Assembly: GCA_900543515.1 (NCBI GenBank)
Contig: UQRW01000014.1
Coordinates: forward strand, 1 to 43,226
Direction of reading: 5' to 3'
Source of the DNA: an uncultured Collinsella sp.
GTDB lineage: Bacteria; Actinomycetota; Coriobacteriia; Coriobacteriales; Coriobacteriaceae
Length of the DNA stretch: 43,226 bases
The translations under genes were made by a program, and so were the position numbers. Below, piece by piece: positions 1 through 7,468 of the stretch. Under the pieces are notes generated by a model, which saw only the letters and a list, made by a program, of their open reading frames with translations, did no database searches and was not told the DNA's origin. Within the stretch, counting starts at the first letter, position 1. The number at the start of each line of letters is the position of its first letter.

Positions 1-34
1 ACGCTTTTTATGCCAGTAGAAAGGATCGCAGCGA

Positions 35-877
35 ATGATTGTGTTTTCCGATATGGATGGAACGCTGCTGACGAGTGATAAGCAGATGAGCGACGCCACC
101 TGGGCGATGCTCGACGAACTCGCTCGACGCGGGATTGAATTTGTGCCCTGCACGGGACGTCCGCTGTCGGGCGTCTTTGAGCCCATCCTCGCCCATCCCG
201 CCGTGCACTATGCCGTCTGCGCCAACGGTGCCAGCGTCTGGCAGCTCGACGACGATGTGCCCACCGATACCTCACGTGCTACGCGCATTTTGAGCCGACC
301 GCTCGACCGCGCCATCGCCCACCGCGTCCATAGCATTGCCGCCGGCCATGACGTCACCTTCGATATCTTCGCGGACGGGCAGTGCTTCCTCCCCCGCTCG
401 CTCTACACGCGCCTGGACGAATTCTGCGGCGGCGACCCCCACATCGCGGCTTCGCTCAAGCGCACACGAACACCGATCGACATAGATATCGACAGCAAGA
501 TCGACGAGGTCGAGACGCTCGAACGCATCGCCATGTACTGGCACGACCCAGCCGATCGCGACGCCATCGCGGCGGAGCTCGACACGCTCGGAGGCATTGA
601 GGTCACGCGTTCGTACGCCATGAATATCGAGGTCATGGGCGCGGGCACCACCAAGGGAACGGCCCTCACGTGGCTATGCGAGCACCTGGGCGAGCGTCTC
701 GCCGACGCCTGGGCGTTCGGCGACAACATCAACGACATCCCCATGCTGCAGGCAGCGGGCCACGGCATGGCCATGATCAACGCCGAGCCCGAGGACCGCG
801 ACGCCGCCGACGCCATCACCGAATACGACAACGACCATGACGGCGTCGCCCGCACCATCATGGACGCCCTCGCCTAG
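35..877 (+). CDS. Cof-type HAD-superfamily phosphatase
   Basis: This is a cytosolic HAD hydrolase of the Cof/YidA type (C2B cap), a family that removes phosphate from small phosphorylated metabolites such as sugar phosphates or flavin and pyridoxal phosphates. The protein is 280 aa. Motif I, DMDGT, has its nucleophile and acid/base aspartates at D6 and D8. The conserved lysine lies in TTKGT near residue 207, and motif IV, GDNIND, spans about 229-234. An AAGGA ribosome-binding site lies about 10 nt before the ATG. The gene stands alone on the plus strand and is followed by a palindromic repeat at 893-930. A second HAD gene of the same type lies convergently downstream, but the two are only distantly alike. 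The substrate cannot be read from the sequence. Confidence 0.9.
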   Translation: MIVFSDMDGTLLTSDKQMSDATWAMLDELARRGIEFVPCTGRPLSGVFEPILAHPAVHYAVCANGASVWQLDDDVPTDTSRATRILSRPLDRAIAHRVHSIAAGHDVTFDIFADGQCFLPRSLYTRLDEFCGGDPHIAASLKRTRTPIDIDIDSKIDEVETLERIAMYWHDPADRDAIAAELDTLGGIEVTRSYAMNIEVMGAGTTKGTALTWLCEHLGERLADAWAFGDNINDIPMLQAAGHGMAMINAEPEDRDAADAITEYDNDHDGVARTIMDALA

Positions 878-892
878 CAGCAGCAACCCGGC

Positions 893-930
893 AGGGTAGC
901 TAATTTGGGACGGGGCTTTTTAGCTACCCT
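893..930. repeat. Palindromic intergenic repeat, family A copy 1
   Basis: This 38-nt element has perfect 10-nt inverted ends, AGGGTAGCTA and TAGCTACCCT, around a core reading AATTTGGGACGGGGCTTT. The same element occurs at 25268-25305 and, inverted, at 25336-25374. It starts 15 nt after the HAD stop codon. No T-run follows the hairpin on either strand, so it is more like a REP-type repeat than a classical terminator. Confidence 0.85.
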
Positions 931-994
931 GGTCACAGTAGTCGTTGGGGGCACTCTTCGCGGGGCGCTGCAAGGATTGTCCCCATCTGCCGAA

Positions 995-1789
995 TTAAGC
1001 GAGACTCTCCAGCACGCGACGGAGCTCCTGCTGGACGGCGTGGTCGCGATTACAACCCACCACGCGATCGGCCACCGCTTTGAGCGCGGGACGCGCGTTT
1101 TCCATCGCGCAGCCCGTGCCGACAAAGCGAATGATCTCGTAGTCGTTCATCGAGTCGCCAAACGCCATGACCTCGTCGCGTTCGACGCCATAGTGCTCCA
1201 TGAGCTGCTCGATTCCCGAGGCTTTCGACACACCGGGCTGCATGGCATCGATCCATGCGTTTCCAGAAGGCGCAAAGGTAAAGAGCTGGCCAAGCTCGCG
1301 CTGCAGTACGTAGGCACTGTCCATAACGGCACAGTCATCGCAAAAGATACTCGCCTTGATGATATTTACGCTGGGATCGGGCAGCTCCCAAATGCGCTCG
1401 GCATTGGGAAGGTCCTTATCGACCTCACGCACGAACTTGCACTCGTCATCGAGCAGGAAGGACTTGGTTCGGTCAAAGAGCGCAAGATGCAGATTGGGAA
1501 ACGTCCTGACGGCTTGGGCGAGCCTTCGAATCGCCAGGTGGGAATACACCTCACGGTCTACCATCTTACCGTCGGCGTAGACTTGGGCGCCGTTAGCGGC
1601 GACAAAGTCCATCTTGTCGCGAACGGGCGCAAAGAACTCGCACAGGCGATCGTAGCGACGACCTGACGATGCAGCGAAATGCACGCCATGCTCGTGTAGC
1701 GCCAGAATCAGTTCGTAGGTCTCAGGAGGCACCTGGCCGTTTTCGTCAAGCAGTGTGCCGTCCATATCGGATGCAATCAGTTTAAACAT
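995..1789 (-). CDS. Cof-type HAD-superfamily phosphatase
   Basis: This is a second HAD phosphatase of the Cof family, 264 aa, presumably cytosolic. Motif I, DMDGT, spans residues 8-12 with D8 and D10 as the catalytic aspartates. KASGI provides the conserved lysine, and the GDSMND motif near the C-terminus supplies Mg-binding acids. Its AAGGGAG ribosome-binding site, just before the ATG, lies inside a long imperfect hairpin (1795-1856), so translation may be controlled by RNA structure. It is convergent with the first HAD gene and is preceded on the same strand by ade at some distance. The substrate is unknown. Confidence 0.9.
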   Translation of the reverse strand: MFKLIASDMDGTLLDENGQVPPETYELILALHEHGVHFAASSGRRYDRLCEFFAPVRDKMDFVAANGAQVYADGKMVDREVYSHLAIRRLAQAVRTFPNLHLALFDRTKSFLLDDECKFVREVDKDLPNAERIWELPDPSVNIIKASIFCDDCAVMDSAYVLQRELGQLFTFAPSGNAWIDAMQPGVSKASGIEQLMEHYGVERDEVMAFGDSMNDYEIIRFVGTGCAMENARPALKAVADRVVGCNRDHAVQQELRRVLESLA

Positions 1790-1794
1790 AGAAA

Positions 1795-1856
1795 AGCTCC
1801 CTTCGGGCTTGTTGGAATCAAACGCGTATCCGATTCCAACGTACCCAAAGGGAGCT
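1795..1856 (-). promoter_or_regulatory. Leader hairpin covering the HAD gene's ribosome-binding site
   Basis: The arms 1795-1803 (AGCTCCCTT) and 1848-1856 (AAGGGAGCT) pair perfectly, as do 1811-1819 (GTTGGAATC) and 1832-1840 (GATTCCAAC). Three further G-C pairs lie between them, and the loop is 12 nt. In the minus-strand mRNA the arm next to the start codon contains the AAGGGAG Shine-Dalgarno, so the folded form would hide it. This is either a translational switch or a coincidental repeat. No known riboswitch core was recognised. Confidence 0.6.
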
Positions 1857-1957
1857 CAAATAAGACTCCGCGGGCGCAAACGTTACAAGGACCTAGCAAA
1901 TAGCTCACGCGCGCCAGAGGCCCCACGGTCGCGACGTCAGGCAGCCCGCCAAAGAGT

Positions 1958-2002
1958 GTCCCCGATGACTAGTCGTTTAAGAACGTCCCCGATGACTAGT
2001 CG
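1958..2002. repeat. Direct repeat, family B, two copies
   Basis: The 18-nt unit GTCCCCGATGACTAGTCG occurs exactly at 1958-1975 and again at 1985-2002, 27 nt apart. The second copy contains the stop codon of ade (1996-1998). The unit includes the small palindrome GACTAGTC. It resembles the short GTCCCC-containing intergenic repeats elsewhere in the window, for example near 28904. Confidence 0.8.
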
Positions 2003-3816
2003 GCGTAGGTGAAGGTTGTGACGTCGAACATGCCCTCGGGGCGGATGCGGAGCGTCGGGATGACCGGCAGGGGCAGGAAGATGATGCCCATGATGGGGTC
2101 GAGCGGCGGCTCAATACCCATGGCGCGCGCCTTGACCATAAAGTCGTCGTGCTGCGCCGCAACGTCTTCGGCAGCGCCCTCGCTCATCAGGCCGCCGAGC
2201 GCCAGCGGAATGCGCGCCACGACCTCGCCGTTGCGCACCAGCACGTGGCCGCCCTGGCCCACGGCCTCAACGGCAGCCATCATATCCGCCGCATTGTCGC
2301 CCACCACGCACACGTTGTGCGAGTCGTGGCCGATCGTGGAGGCAATGGCGCCGCCCGTGATGGTAAAGCCGCGCACCCAACCACGGCCGATATGCTTGCC
2401 GACCAAGCCCAGACCCGCGGGGCCGTCGCCGTCGGCGCCCTCGGCCTGCAGCGACACGCCACGGCCATGGCGCTCAATCAGCATAATGCGGCGCAAGTCC
2501 TCGTCAGTCTCAGGACGAACCATACCCGTGATGGCCTTACCCGGCACCACGTCAATCACAGCCTCGCCCGGCTTAAAGGCATAGTCGAACACGTCGAGCG
2601 ATAGCTTCGGCAGTTTAACGGAAGCACGCAGCTCATCGGCAAGGGCCGCAACCTCGGCCATCTCGGGTGCAATCTCGCCCACAAAGGTGCCGTCCTGCGC
2701 CACCAGGGCACCGGCGGCATATACGCGATGCGGAGCCTTAGCAAACGTCAGGTCATCGAGCAACAGCAGGTCAGCGCGCTTGCCCGGGGCGATTGCGCCG
2801 CGGAGCTCGTGCGGGTCGCGACAACCGTGGTCCAGACCAAACGCCTCGGCCGTAGAAAGGGACGCCATAGAGATGGCAACCACGGGGTCAATACCGGCCT
2901 CGATAGCCACGCGGCAGGCGTTGTCGATCATACCGGTCGAAAGCGCATCGGAGGGAGCACGGTCGTCAGTCGCAAAACAGCAGCGGCGGGCGCGCGCGGG
3001 ATTCTCCAGCAGCATCGGGGACAAATTGGCCAGGTCGTGGCTGCACGTGCCCTCACGCAGCATCACATACATGCCGCGGGATAGCTTGTCGAGCGCCTCC
3101 TCGGGAATCGTCGACTCGTGGTCGGCGATAATGCCCGCTGCGGCATAGGCGTTGAGGTCCTTACCGGCAACGAGCGGCGCATGGCCGTCGACCTGCTTGG
3201 ACGGCGTCTGGTTGGCAGCATCGATGCGAGCACAGGTCTCGGGGTCGGCCATAAAGACGCCCGGCAGGTTCATCATTTCGCCCAGACCAAAGACATCGCC
3301 TGGATGCTCGGCAAAAAACGCCTGCATATCGGCAGCCGAAATAACGGCACCGGCCTGCTCGTCGGGCAGCGCGGGCACGCACGAAGGCATCATGTACTTG
3401 ATGGAGATGGGTGCGCGGCGGCCGTCCTCGATCATAAAGCGCAAGCCGTCGAGACCGGCAACATTGGCAATCTCGTGGCTGTCGGCAATGGCGGCGGTAG
3501 TACCGCGCGTCGCCGCCATGCGCGCATACTCGGCAGGGCGGATGTTCGAAGACTCGATATGCAGATGCCCGTCAATAAAACCGGGAGCGAGATAGCGACC
3601 CTGGCAGTCGATGACCTCAGTTGCCTCGTAGGTGCCAGCGGCATCGTCGCGACCATCGTAGAGCACGCCGACGATCACACCGTCCTTGACGGCAACGCTA
3701 CCGGGCGCCACACGCTGGCCATACACGTCGACGATCTGCGCATTGGTAAACAGCGTGTCGACGGGCACGCGCCCCTCGGCAGCATCGATCACAGACCTCA
3801 TGACCTCAACGGACAT
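1996..3816 (-). CDS. ade: Adenine deaminase
   Basis: Adenine deaminase (AdeC type, amidohydrolase superfamily) converts adenine to hypoxanthine and ammonia in the cytosol for purine salvage or catabolism. The chosen start gives 606 aa, close to the family's 570-600; a longer open frame exists upstream, but AAAGGAGT precedes the ATG at 3816 with correct spacing. The metal-binding HxH lies in GFIDGHLHIESS (H84, H86), followed by the family's E-S-S. The C-terminal domain has the typical glycine-rich segment with SHN and the final DVTTF region. A terminator-like hairpin sits in the leader 20 nt before the start. The product hypoxanthine would be a natural feed for the purine-degrading genes at 25-43 kb. 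The stop codon lies inside a repeat. Confidence 0.93.
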   Translation of the reverse strand: MSVEVMRSVIDAAEGRVPVDTLFTNAQIVDVYGQRVAPGSVAVKDGVIVGVLYDGRDDAAGTYEATEVIDCQGRYLAPGFIDGHLHIESSNIRPAEYARMAATRGTTAAIADSHEIANVAGLDGLRFMIEDGRRAPISIKYMMPSCVPALPDEQAGAVISAADMQAFFAEHPGDVFGLGEMMNLPGVFMADPETCARIDAANQTPSKQVDGHAPLVAGKDLNAYAAAGIIADHESTIPEEALDKLSRGMYVMLREGTCSHDLANLSPMLLENPARARRCCFATDDRAPSDALSTGMIDNACRVAIEAGIDPVVAISMASLSTAEAFGLDHGCRDPHELRGAIAPGKRADLLLLDDLTFAKAPHRVYAAGALVAQDGTFVGEIAPEMAEVAALADELRASVKLPKLSLDVFDYAFKPGEAVIDVVPGKAITGMVRPETDEDLRRIMLIERHGRGVSLQAEGADGDGPAGLGLVGKHIGRGWVRGFTITGGAIASTIGHDSHNVCVVGDNAADMMAAVEAVGQGGHVLVRNGEVVARIPLALGGLMSEGAAEDVAAQHDDFMVKARAMGIEPPLDPIMGIIFLPLPVIPTLRIRPEGMFDVTTFTYAD

Positions 3817-3835
3817 ACATACTCCTTTAACCGTA

Positions 3836-3872
3836 GAAAAAAGCTGCGGAGCGGACAGACCTTCACCGCAGC
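3836..3872 (-). terminator. Terminator-like hairpin in the ade leader (possible attenuator)
   Basis: On the minus strand GCTGCGG (3872-3866) pairs perfectly with CCGCAGC (3849-3843), and a run of six T follows at once (3842-3837). The ade ribosome-binding site begins about 10 nt further on. A TACAAT -10-like box lies upstream at 3885-3890. tyrS has its own terminator at 3975-4012, so this hairpin looks like an attenuator for ade. No purine-riboswitch core was seen in front of it. Confidence 0.6.
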
Positions 3873-3974
3873 AAACCAATAGCCATTGTATGCCCAAAAG
3901 GAAGCCCCGCTAACACCCCTTCCGCTTAACGGCACCGCCAAATGATCCCTCCGTCCCCAAGGGATCGTCGTAAC

Positions 3975-4012
3975 CAAAAAAGGCCGCAGTCGGGAATCCC
4001 GGCTGCGGCCTT
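3975..4012 (-). terminator. Intrinsic terminator of tyrS
   Basis: A strong hairpin has arms AAGGCCGCAG (3980-3989) and CTGCGGCCTT (4003-4012), continued inward by CGGG/CCCG. On the minus strand it is followed by a T-run (complement of 3975-3981). It begins 28 nt after the tyrS stop codon. Confidence 0.88.
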
Positions 4013-4039
4013 GTTGCACTTGTGAGGTCAACTCGCTCG

Positions 4040-5251
4040 TTAGATCAGCTTGAAGCCCTTGCGCTTGCCTACGGAGAGGGTGTCGCCCAGCTTGAGGGCG
4101 CTGGGATCGATATTATAGCTCTTGGGAGCCACGGCCTTGCCGTTGATCTTGACGCCGCCGCCGTCGATATCGCGACGAGCCTGGCCGGCGCTCGCCGAAA
4201 GACCCAGGTCCTTGAGCAAGCCGGCGAGGTAGATCTGGCCCTCGTCGTTAACGGTCAGCTCGACATGCTTCTCGGGGAAGTCGGCGAGCTGGCCCTCCTT
4301 GAACACGCGGTCGAACTCGGCCTGAGCCTCGTCGCCGGCACCGACGCCGTGGTAGGTGTCGCACAGGTCGCGGCCCAGAGCGCGCTTGAGCTCGTAGGGG
4401 TCGGCAGAACCATCGGCCAGGGCAGCGTCGATCTTGTCGACCTCGGCCGGGGTGAGCGAGCTCGCCAGGCGGTAGTACTTGCCGATCATCTCGTCGGGGA
4501 TGGACATGGTCTTGCCGAACATGTCCTTGGGCGCGTCGGTCAGGCCGATGTAGTTACCGTAGGACTTGGACATCTTACGAACGCCATCGGTGCCCTCGAG
4601 CAGCGGCATGGTGAGCGCGATCTGGGGCTCCATGCCCATCTTCTCCATGAGCTCACGGCCGGCGAGCAGGTTGAAAAGCTGGTCGGTGCCGCCCATCTCC
4701 ACGTCAGCCTTAATCATGACCGAATCGTATGCCTGCATCACGGGATACAGGAACTCGTGCAGGGCGATCGGCGTCTGGGACTGGTAGCGCTTGGTAAAGT
4801 CATCGCGCTCAAGAATGCGGGCGACGGTGAACTTGGAGCACACCTGCAGCAGACCGGCCAGATCCATCGACAAGATCCAGTCGCCGTTGTGCACGATGGT
4901 GGTCTTCTCGGGGTCCAGGATCTTCATGGCCTGGCTCACGTAGGTCTCGGCATTGGCCTCGATCTGCTCCTGAGAAAGCTGCGGGCGGGTGGAATTCTTG
5001 CCCGAGGGGTCGCCGATCAGTGCGGTACCGTTGCCGATGATGAGGGTGACGTTGTGGCCCAGGTCCTGGAACTGACGCATCTTGCGCAGGGGCACGGCGT
5101 GGCCCAGGTGCAGGTCGGGGCTGGTGGGATCGACGCCGAGCTTGATGTTGAGGGGCTCGCCCTTCTCAAGCTTCTTGCGAAGGTCGGCCTCGGGAACGAT
5201 TTGGGCAGCACCCGAGGTGATGATACGCATTTGCTCGTCAACAGACAGCAT
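4040..5251 (-). CDS. tyrS: Tyrosyl-tRNA synthetase
   Basis: TyrS charges tRNA-Tyr with tyrosine in the cytosol. The protein is 403 aa, matching the TyrZ-like, slightly shorter class I enzymes. The HIGH signature appears as HLGH at 48-51 and the KMSKS loop is intact at 226-230. The C-terminal part carries an S4-like RNA-binding domain ending in GDTLSVGKRKGF. The start at 5251 is chosen over an upstream in-frame codon because AAGGAGG sits 7 nt before it and MLSVDEQM is a normal N-terminus. The leader contains a small GC hairpin, but no T-box sequence was recognised. A strong terminator follows the gene. Confidence 0.96.
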   Translation of the reverse strand: MLSVDEQMRIITSGAAQIVPEADLRKKLEKGEPLNIKLGVDPTSPDLHLGHAVPLRKMRQFQDLGHNVTLIIGNGTALIGDPSGKNSTRPQLSQEQIEANAETYVSQAMKILDPEKTTIVHNGDWILSMDLAGLLQVCSKFTVARILERDDFTKRYQSQTPIALHEFLYPVMQAYDSVMIKADVEMGGTDQLFNLLAGRELMEKMGMEPQIALTMPLLEGTDGVRKMSKSYGNYIGLTDAPKDMFGKTMSIPDEMIGKYYRLASSLTPAEVDKIDAALADGSADPYELKRALGRDLCDTYHGVGAGDEAQAEFDRVFKEGQLADFPEKHVELTVNDEGQIYLAGLLKDLGLSASAGQARRDIDGGGVKINGKAVAPKSYNIDPSALKLGDTLSVGKRKGFKLI

Positions 5252-5347
5252 TGGGTATCCTCCTTTTGCTATAGCACCCTCGCCGAAAACGGCGGTGCTG
5301 GAAGTCCATAAACTCTCATATGATAACAAACTGACGCGATGCGGCAC

Positions 5348-7306
5348 CTACGACAGGAAAATCCTCGTCCTGCCGCATGCGTCAATGGCAACTGGCAGAC
5401 GTGTACCGTCACGCTCGACCAGATAGCGTACCTGCCGACGACGCAAGCAGTCGCGGCAACGAACCTGTCCCGTCGCATCGGTAGTGCAGACGCCCTCGGC
5501 GGTCAGCAGACAGTGCTCGCACACCATAAGCTCGGGACGGTCGGCGTCGACCGGACCCAAGACGCCGGGTTCAGCAGCCAGTTCGGCAATACGCTCCGCA
5601 TCATTGCCGAGCAACTCGGCCGGCAAGTACACCCGCCCCGCACCGAGTTCGCGCAGCCAGGCAAGCGTAGCCCGATTCGCGCAGAACACCGGCGCCGCCA
5701 CGTCAAACGTCACGCCCAGCTCGCGAGCAATCACCACCTGTCCCAGGTTGCGGCAGACGACGCGCCCGGCACGCTGCATCAGTGAGCGGGTCCGGTCAGC
5801 GTCACCCGTGCGGCACACCTCGTCAAGCACCACAACGGCGTCGGACAAATCGAGTTCTCCGCGCGGGTCGGCATCCATCAGCTGCCAAGCAAAAACCATG
5901 CGAGTGGGAACCGCGCACTCCACCAACTCCGTCGACGCACCGCCATCCACCGCAACGCCCTCAAAGGGCAGCACCTCAACGGCACGCGCAACGGGCGCAA
6001 TCGCATCCGCCTCGGCCCGCATGCGCTCCAACACCGCCGCCGTCTGATCCAACACGCCGGCGCTGCGAATCAGGTACACCTCGCAGCCCGTGTCCACCTT
6101 ACGCTTGCAATGCACGACGACGCGCTTCCCCGCTGCGGCATCCACCGGGCAGGGCACCTGCGGCCAGCGCTTGGGCACATCGGGACGCGCGTCGACACCC
6201 GGATAGAACCGAATCTCGAGCGTGTCACCCGCCGCCACGGCGGCGTCGAGCTCAACGGTCACCTCTTCGTGGCCCACAGCGACCAAGCGCCCCACGCGCA
6301 CGCCCTGGTTAATTGCGCGCTCAAAGCTCATCAGCTCGGCACCCGAACGCCCTCGCAGGTACGCATCGGTAAACCCACGGTTAAACGACCTTCCCAGCTC
6401 GCGCTCAAGCTCTTCCACGGCACCGGGGTCCCACGCGCCGTCGCACAGCATATCGAGTGCTCGGCGCCACACCCGCACCACGTTGAATACGTAATCGGGG
6501 TTCTTCATGCGCCCCTCGATCTTGAGCGACGCCACGCCGGCATCTACAAGCTCGGGCAGATGCGCAATACCCAGATAGTCGCGCGGGCACAGCAGGCGAT
6601 CTCCCTCGACGGCGACAACGCTCTGTCCCGCCTCGTCCACCAGGTCGTACGCCAGACGGCACGGCTGCGTGCAGTCGCCGCGCATCGCCGAGCGCCCACG
6701 CCGCAGGGCCGAAAACTCGCACGCCCCCGAATAGCCGATGCAAATCGCACCGTGGCAGAATACCTCGATGGGCACGCCCGTGGCACATAGCGCCGCAATC
6801 TCGTCGACCGCCAGCTCGCGTGCCGTCGTCACGCGCTCGACTCCCAGCTCATCGGCGGCAAGCCGCACGGCGCCTTCGCTATGAACGCCCGCCTGCGTGG
6901 ACAGGTGAATCTCGACCCCGGGAATCACCGCGCGCAGCGCGCAGGCCAGCCCGGCATCGGCGACAATCAGAGCATCGGCGCCCAGCTCCAGTGCATGAGT
7001 TCCCAGCGCCACCGCGTCGGACAACTCATCGTCAAACACGAACACGTTGAGCGTCACGTACACACGCACGCCATGGGCATGCGCCACGGCACAACCGCGC
7101 GCAAACTCGTCATCCGTAAAGCCATGGGCGCTCACGCGGGCGTTAAAGCCGCCCAACCCCGCATAGATGGCATCCGCACCCGCGGCGATGGCCGCAAGCA
7201 TCTGGTCGAGCCCGCCCGCCGGCGCCAGCAGCTCGGGCAGCGCCGCACCGGCAGCATCCAATCCAGTCTCGTATTGTCCGCTCGGCCCCATCGCCCGAAT
7301 CGCCAT
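5348..7306 (-). CDS. U32 family peptidase / RlhA-like 23S rRNA hydroxylation protein
   Basis: The U32 family includes proteins annotated as collagenase-like peptidases; the long members, such as E. coli RlhA (YdcP), are needed to hydroxylate a cytidine of 23S rRNA. This 652-aa protein has the long form's length. Its N-terminus has the family's ELLAPAG segment followed by a TIM-barrel-like region. The U32 signature ExFxxG...CxxxxGxC is seen as EVFCHGAICIGYSGAC near 181-196, with GDCTQPCR shortly after. The C-terminus carries extra cysteines (CEHC, CRDC), suggesting a metal or Fe-S site. TAAGGAG precedes the ATG at 7306. It ends upstream of tyrS and is divergent from the penicillin-binding protein. 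RlhA function is likely but not proven. Confidence 0.85.
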   Translation of the reverse strand: MAIRAMGPSGQYETGLDAAGAALPELLAPAGGLDQMLAAIAAGADAIYAGLGGFNARVSAHGFTDDEFARGCAVAHAHGVRVYVTLNVFVFDDELSDAVALGTHALELGADALIVADAGLACALRAVIPGVEIHLSTQAGVHSEGAVRLAADELGVERVTTARELAVDEIAALCATGVPIEVFCHGAICIGYSGACEFSALRRGRSAMRGDCTQPCRLAYDLVDEAGQSVVAVEGDRLLCPRDYLGIAHLPELVDAGVASLKIEGRMKNPDYVFNVVRVWRRALDMLCDGAWDPGAVEELERELGRSFNRGFTDAYLRGRSGAELMSFERAINQGVRVGRLVAVGHEEVTVELDAAVAAGDTLEIRFYPGVDARPDVPKRWPQVPCPVDAAAGKRVVVHCKRKVDTGCEVYLIRSAGVLDQTAAVLERMRAEADAIAPVARAVEVLPFEGVAVDGGASTELVECAVPTRMVFAWQLMDADPRGELDLSDAVVVLDEVCRTGDADRTRSLMQRAGRVVCRNLGQVVIARELGVTFDVAAPVFCANRATLAWLRELGAGRVYLPAELLGNDAERIAELAAEPGVLGPVDADRPELMVCEHCLLTAEGVCTTDATGQVRCRDCLRRRQVRYLVERDGTRLPVAIDACGRTRIFLS

Positions 7307-7468
7307 CGGCAAACTCCTTACCAAGGTATGCATTCACTCTGAAAAATGCCGTCTTCCAGCATACACGAGGCCTCGCGCGCCCCGTTTGGTTTATCGTGTA
7401 ATAACTTATGTCCATCCTGCCCCGACGGCACATCCGCCGTCCGGCACGACATACCTGGAGGTCAATAT

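Noticed and set aside
3817..3975. Purine riboswitch in front of ade
   Set aside because: The conserved three-way junction core and paired loops were looked for and not found; only a terminator-like hairpin is present.
4022..5311. Very long open frame on the plus strand opposite tyrS
   Set aside because: It is an antisense shadow of tyrS caused by high GC and codon bias; the translation is low-complexity Leu/Gly/Val/His-rich sequence without domains.
5252..5347. T-box leader for tyrS
   Set aside because: The leader is under 100 nt and lacks the conserved T-box antiterminator sequence; only a small GC hairpin is present.
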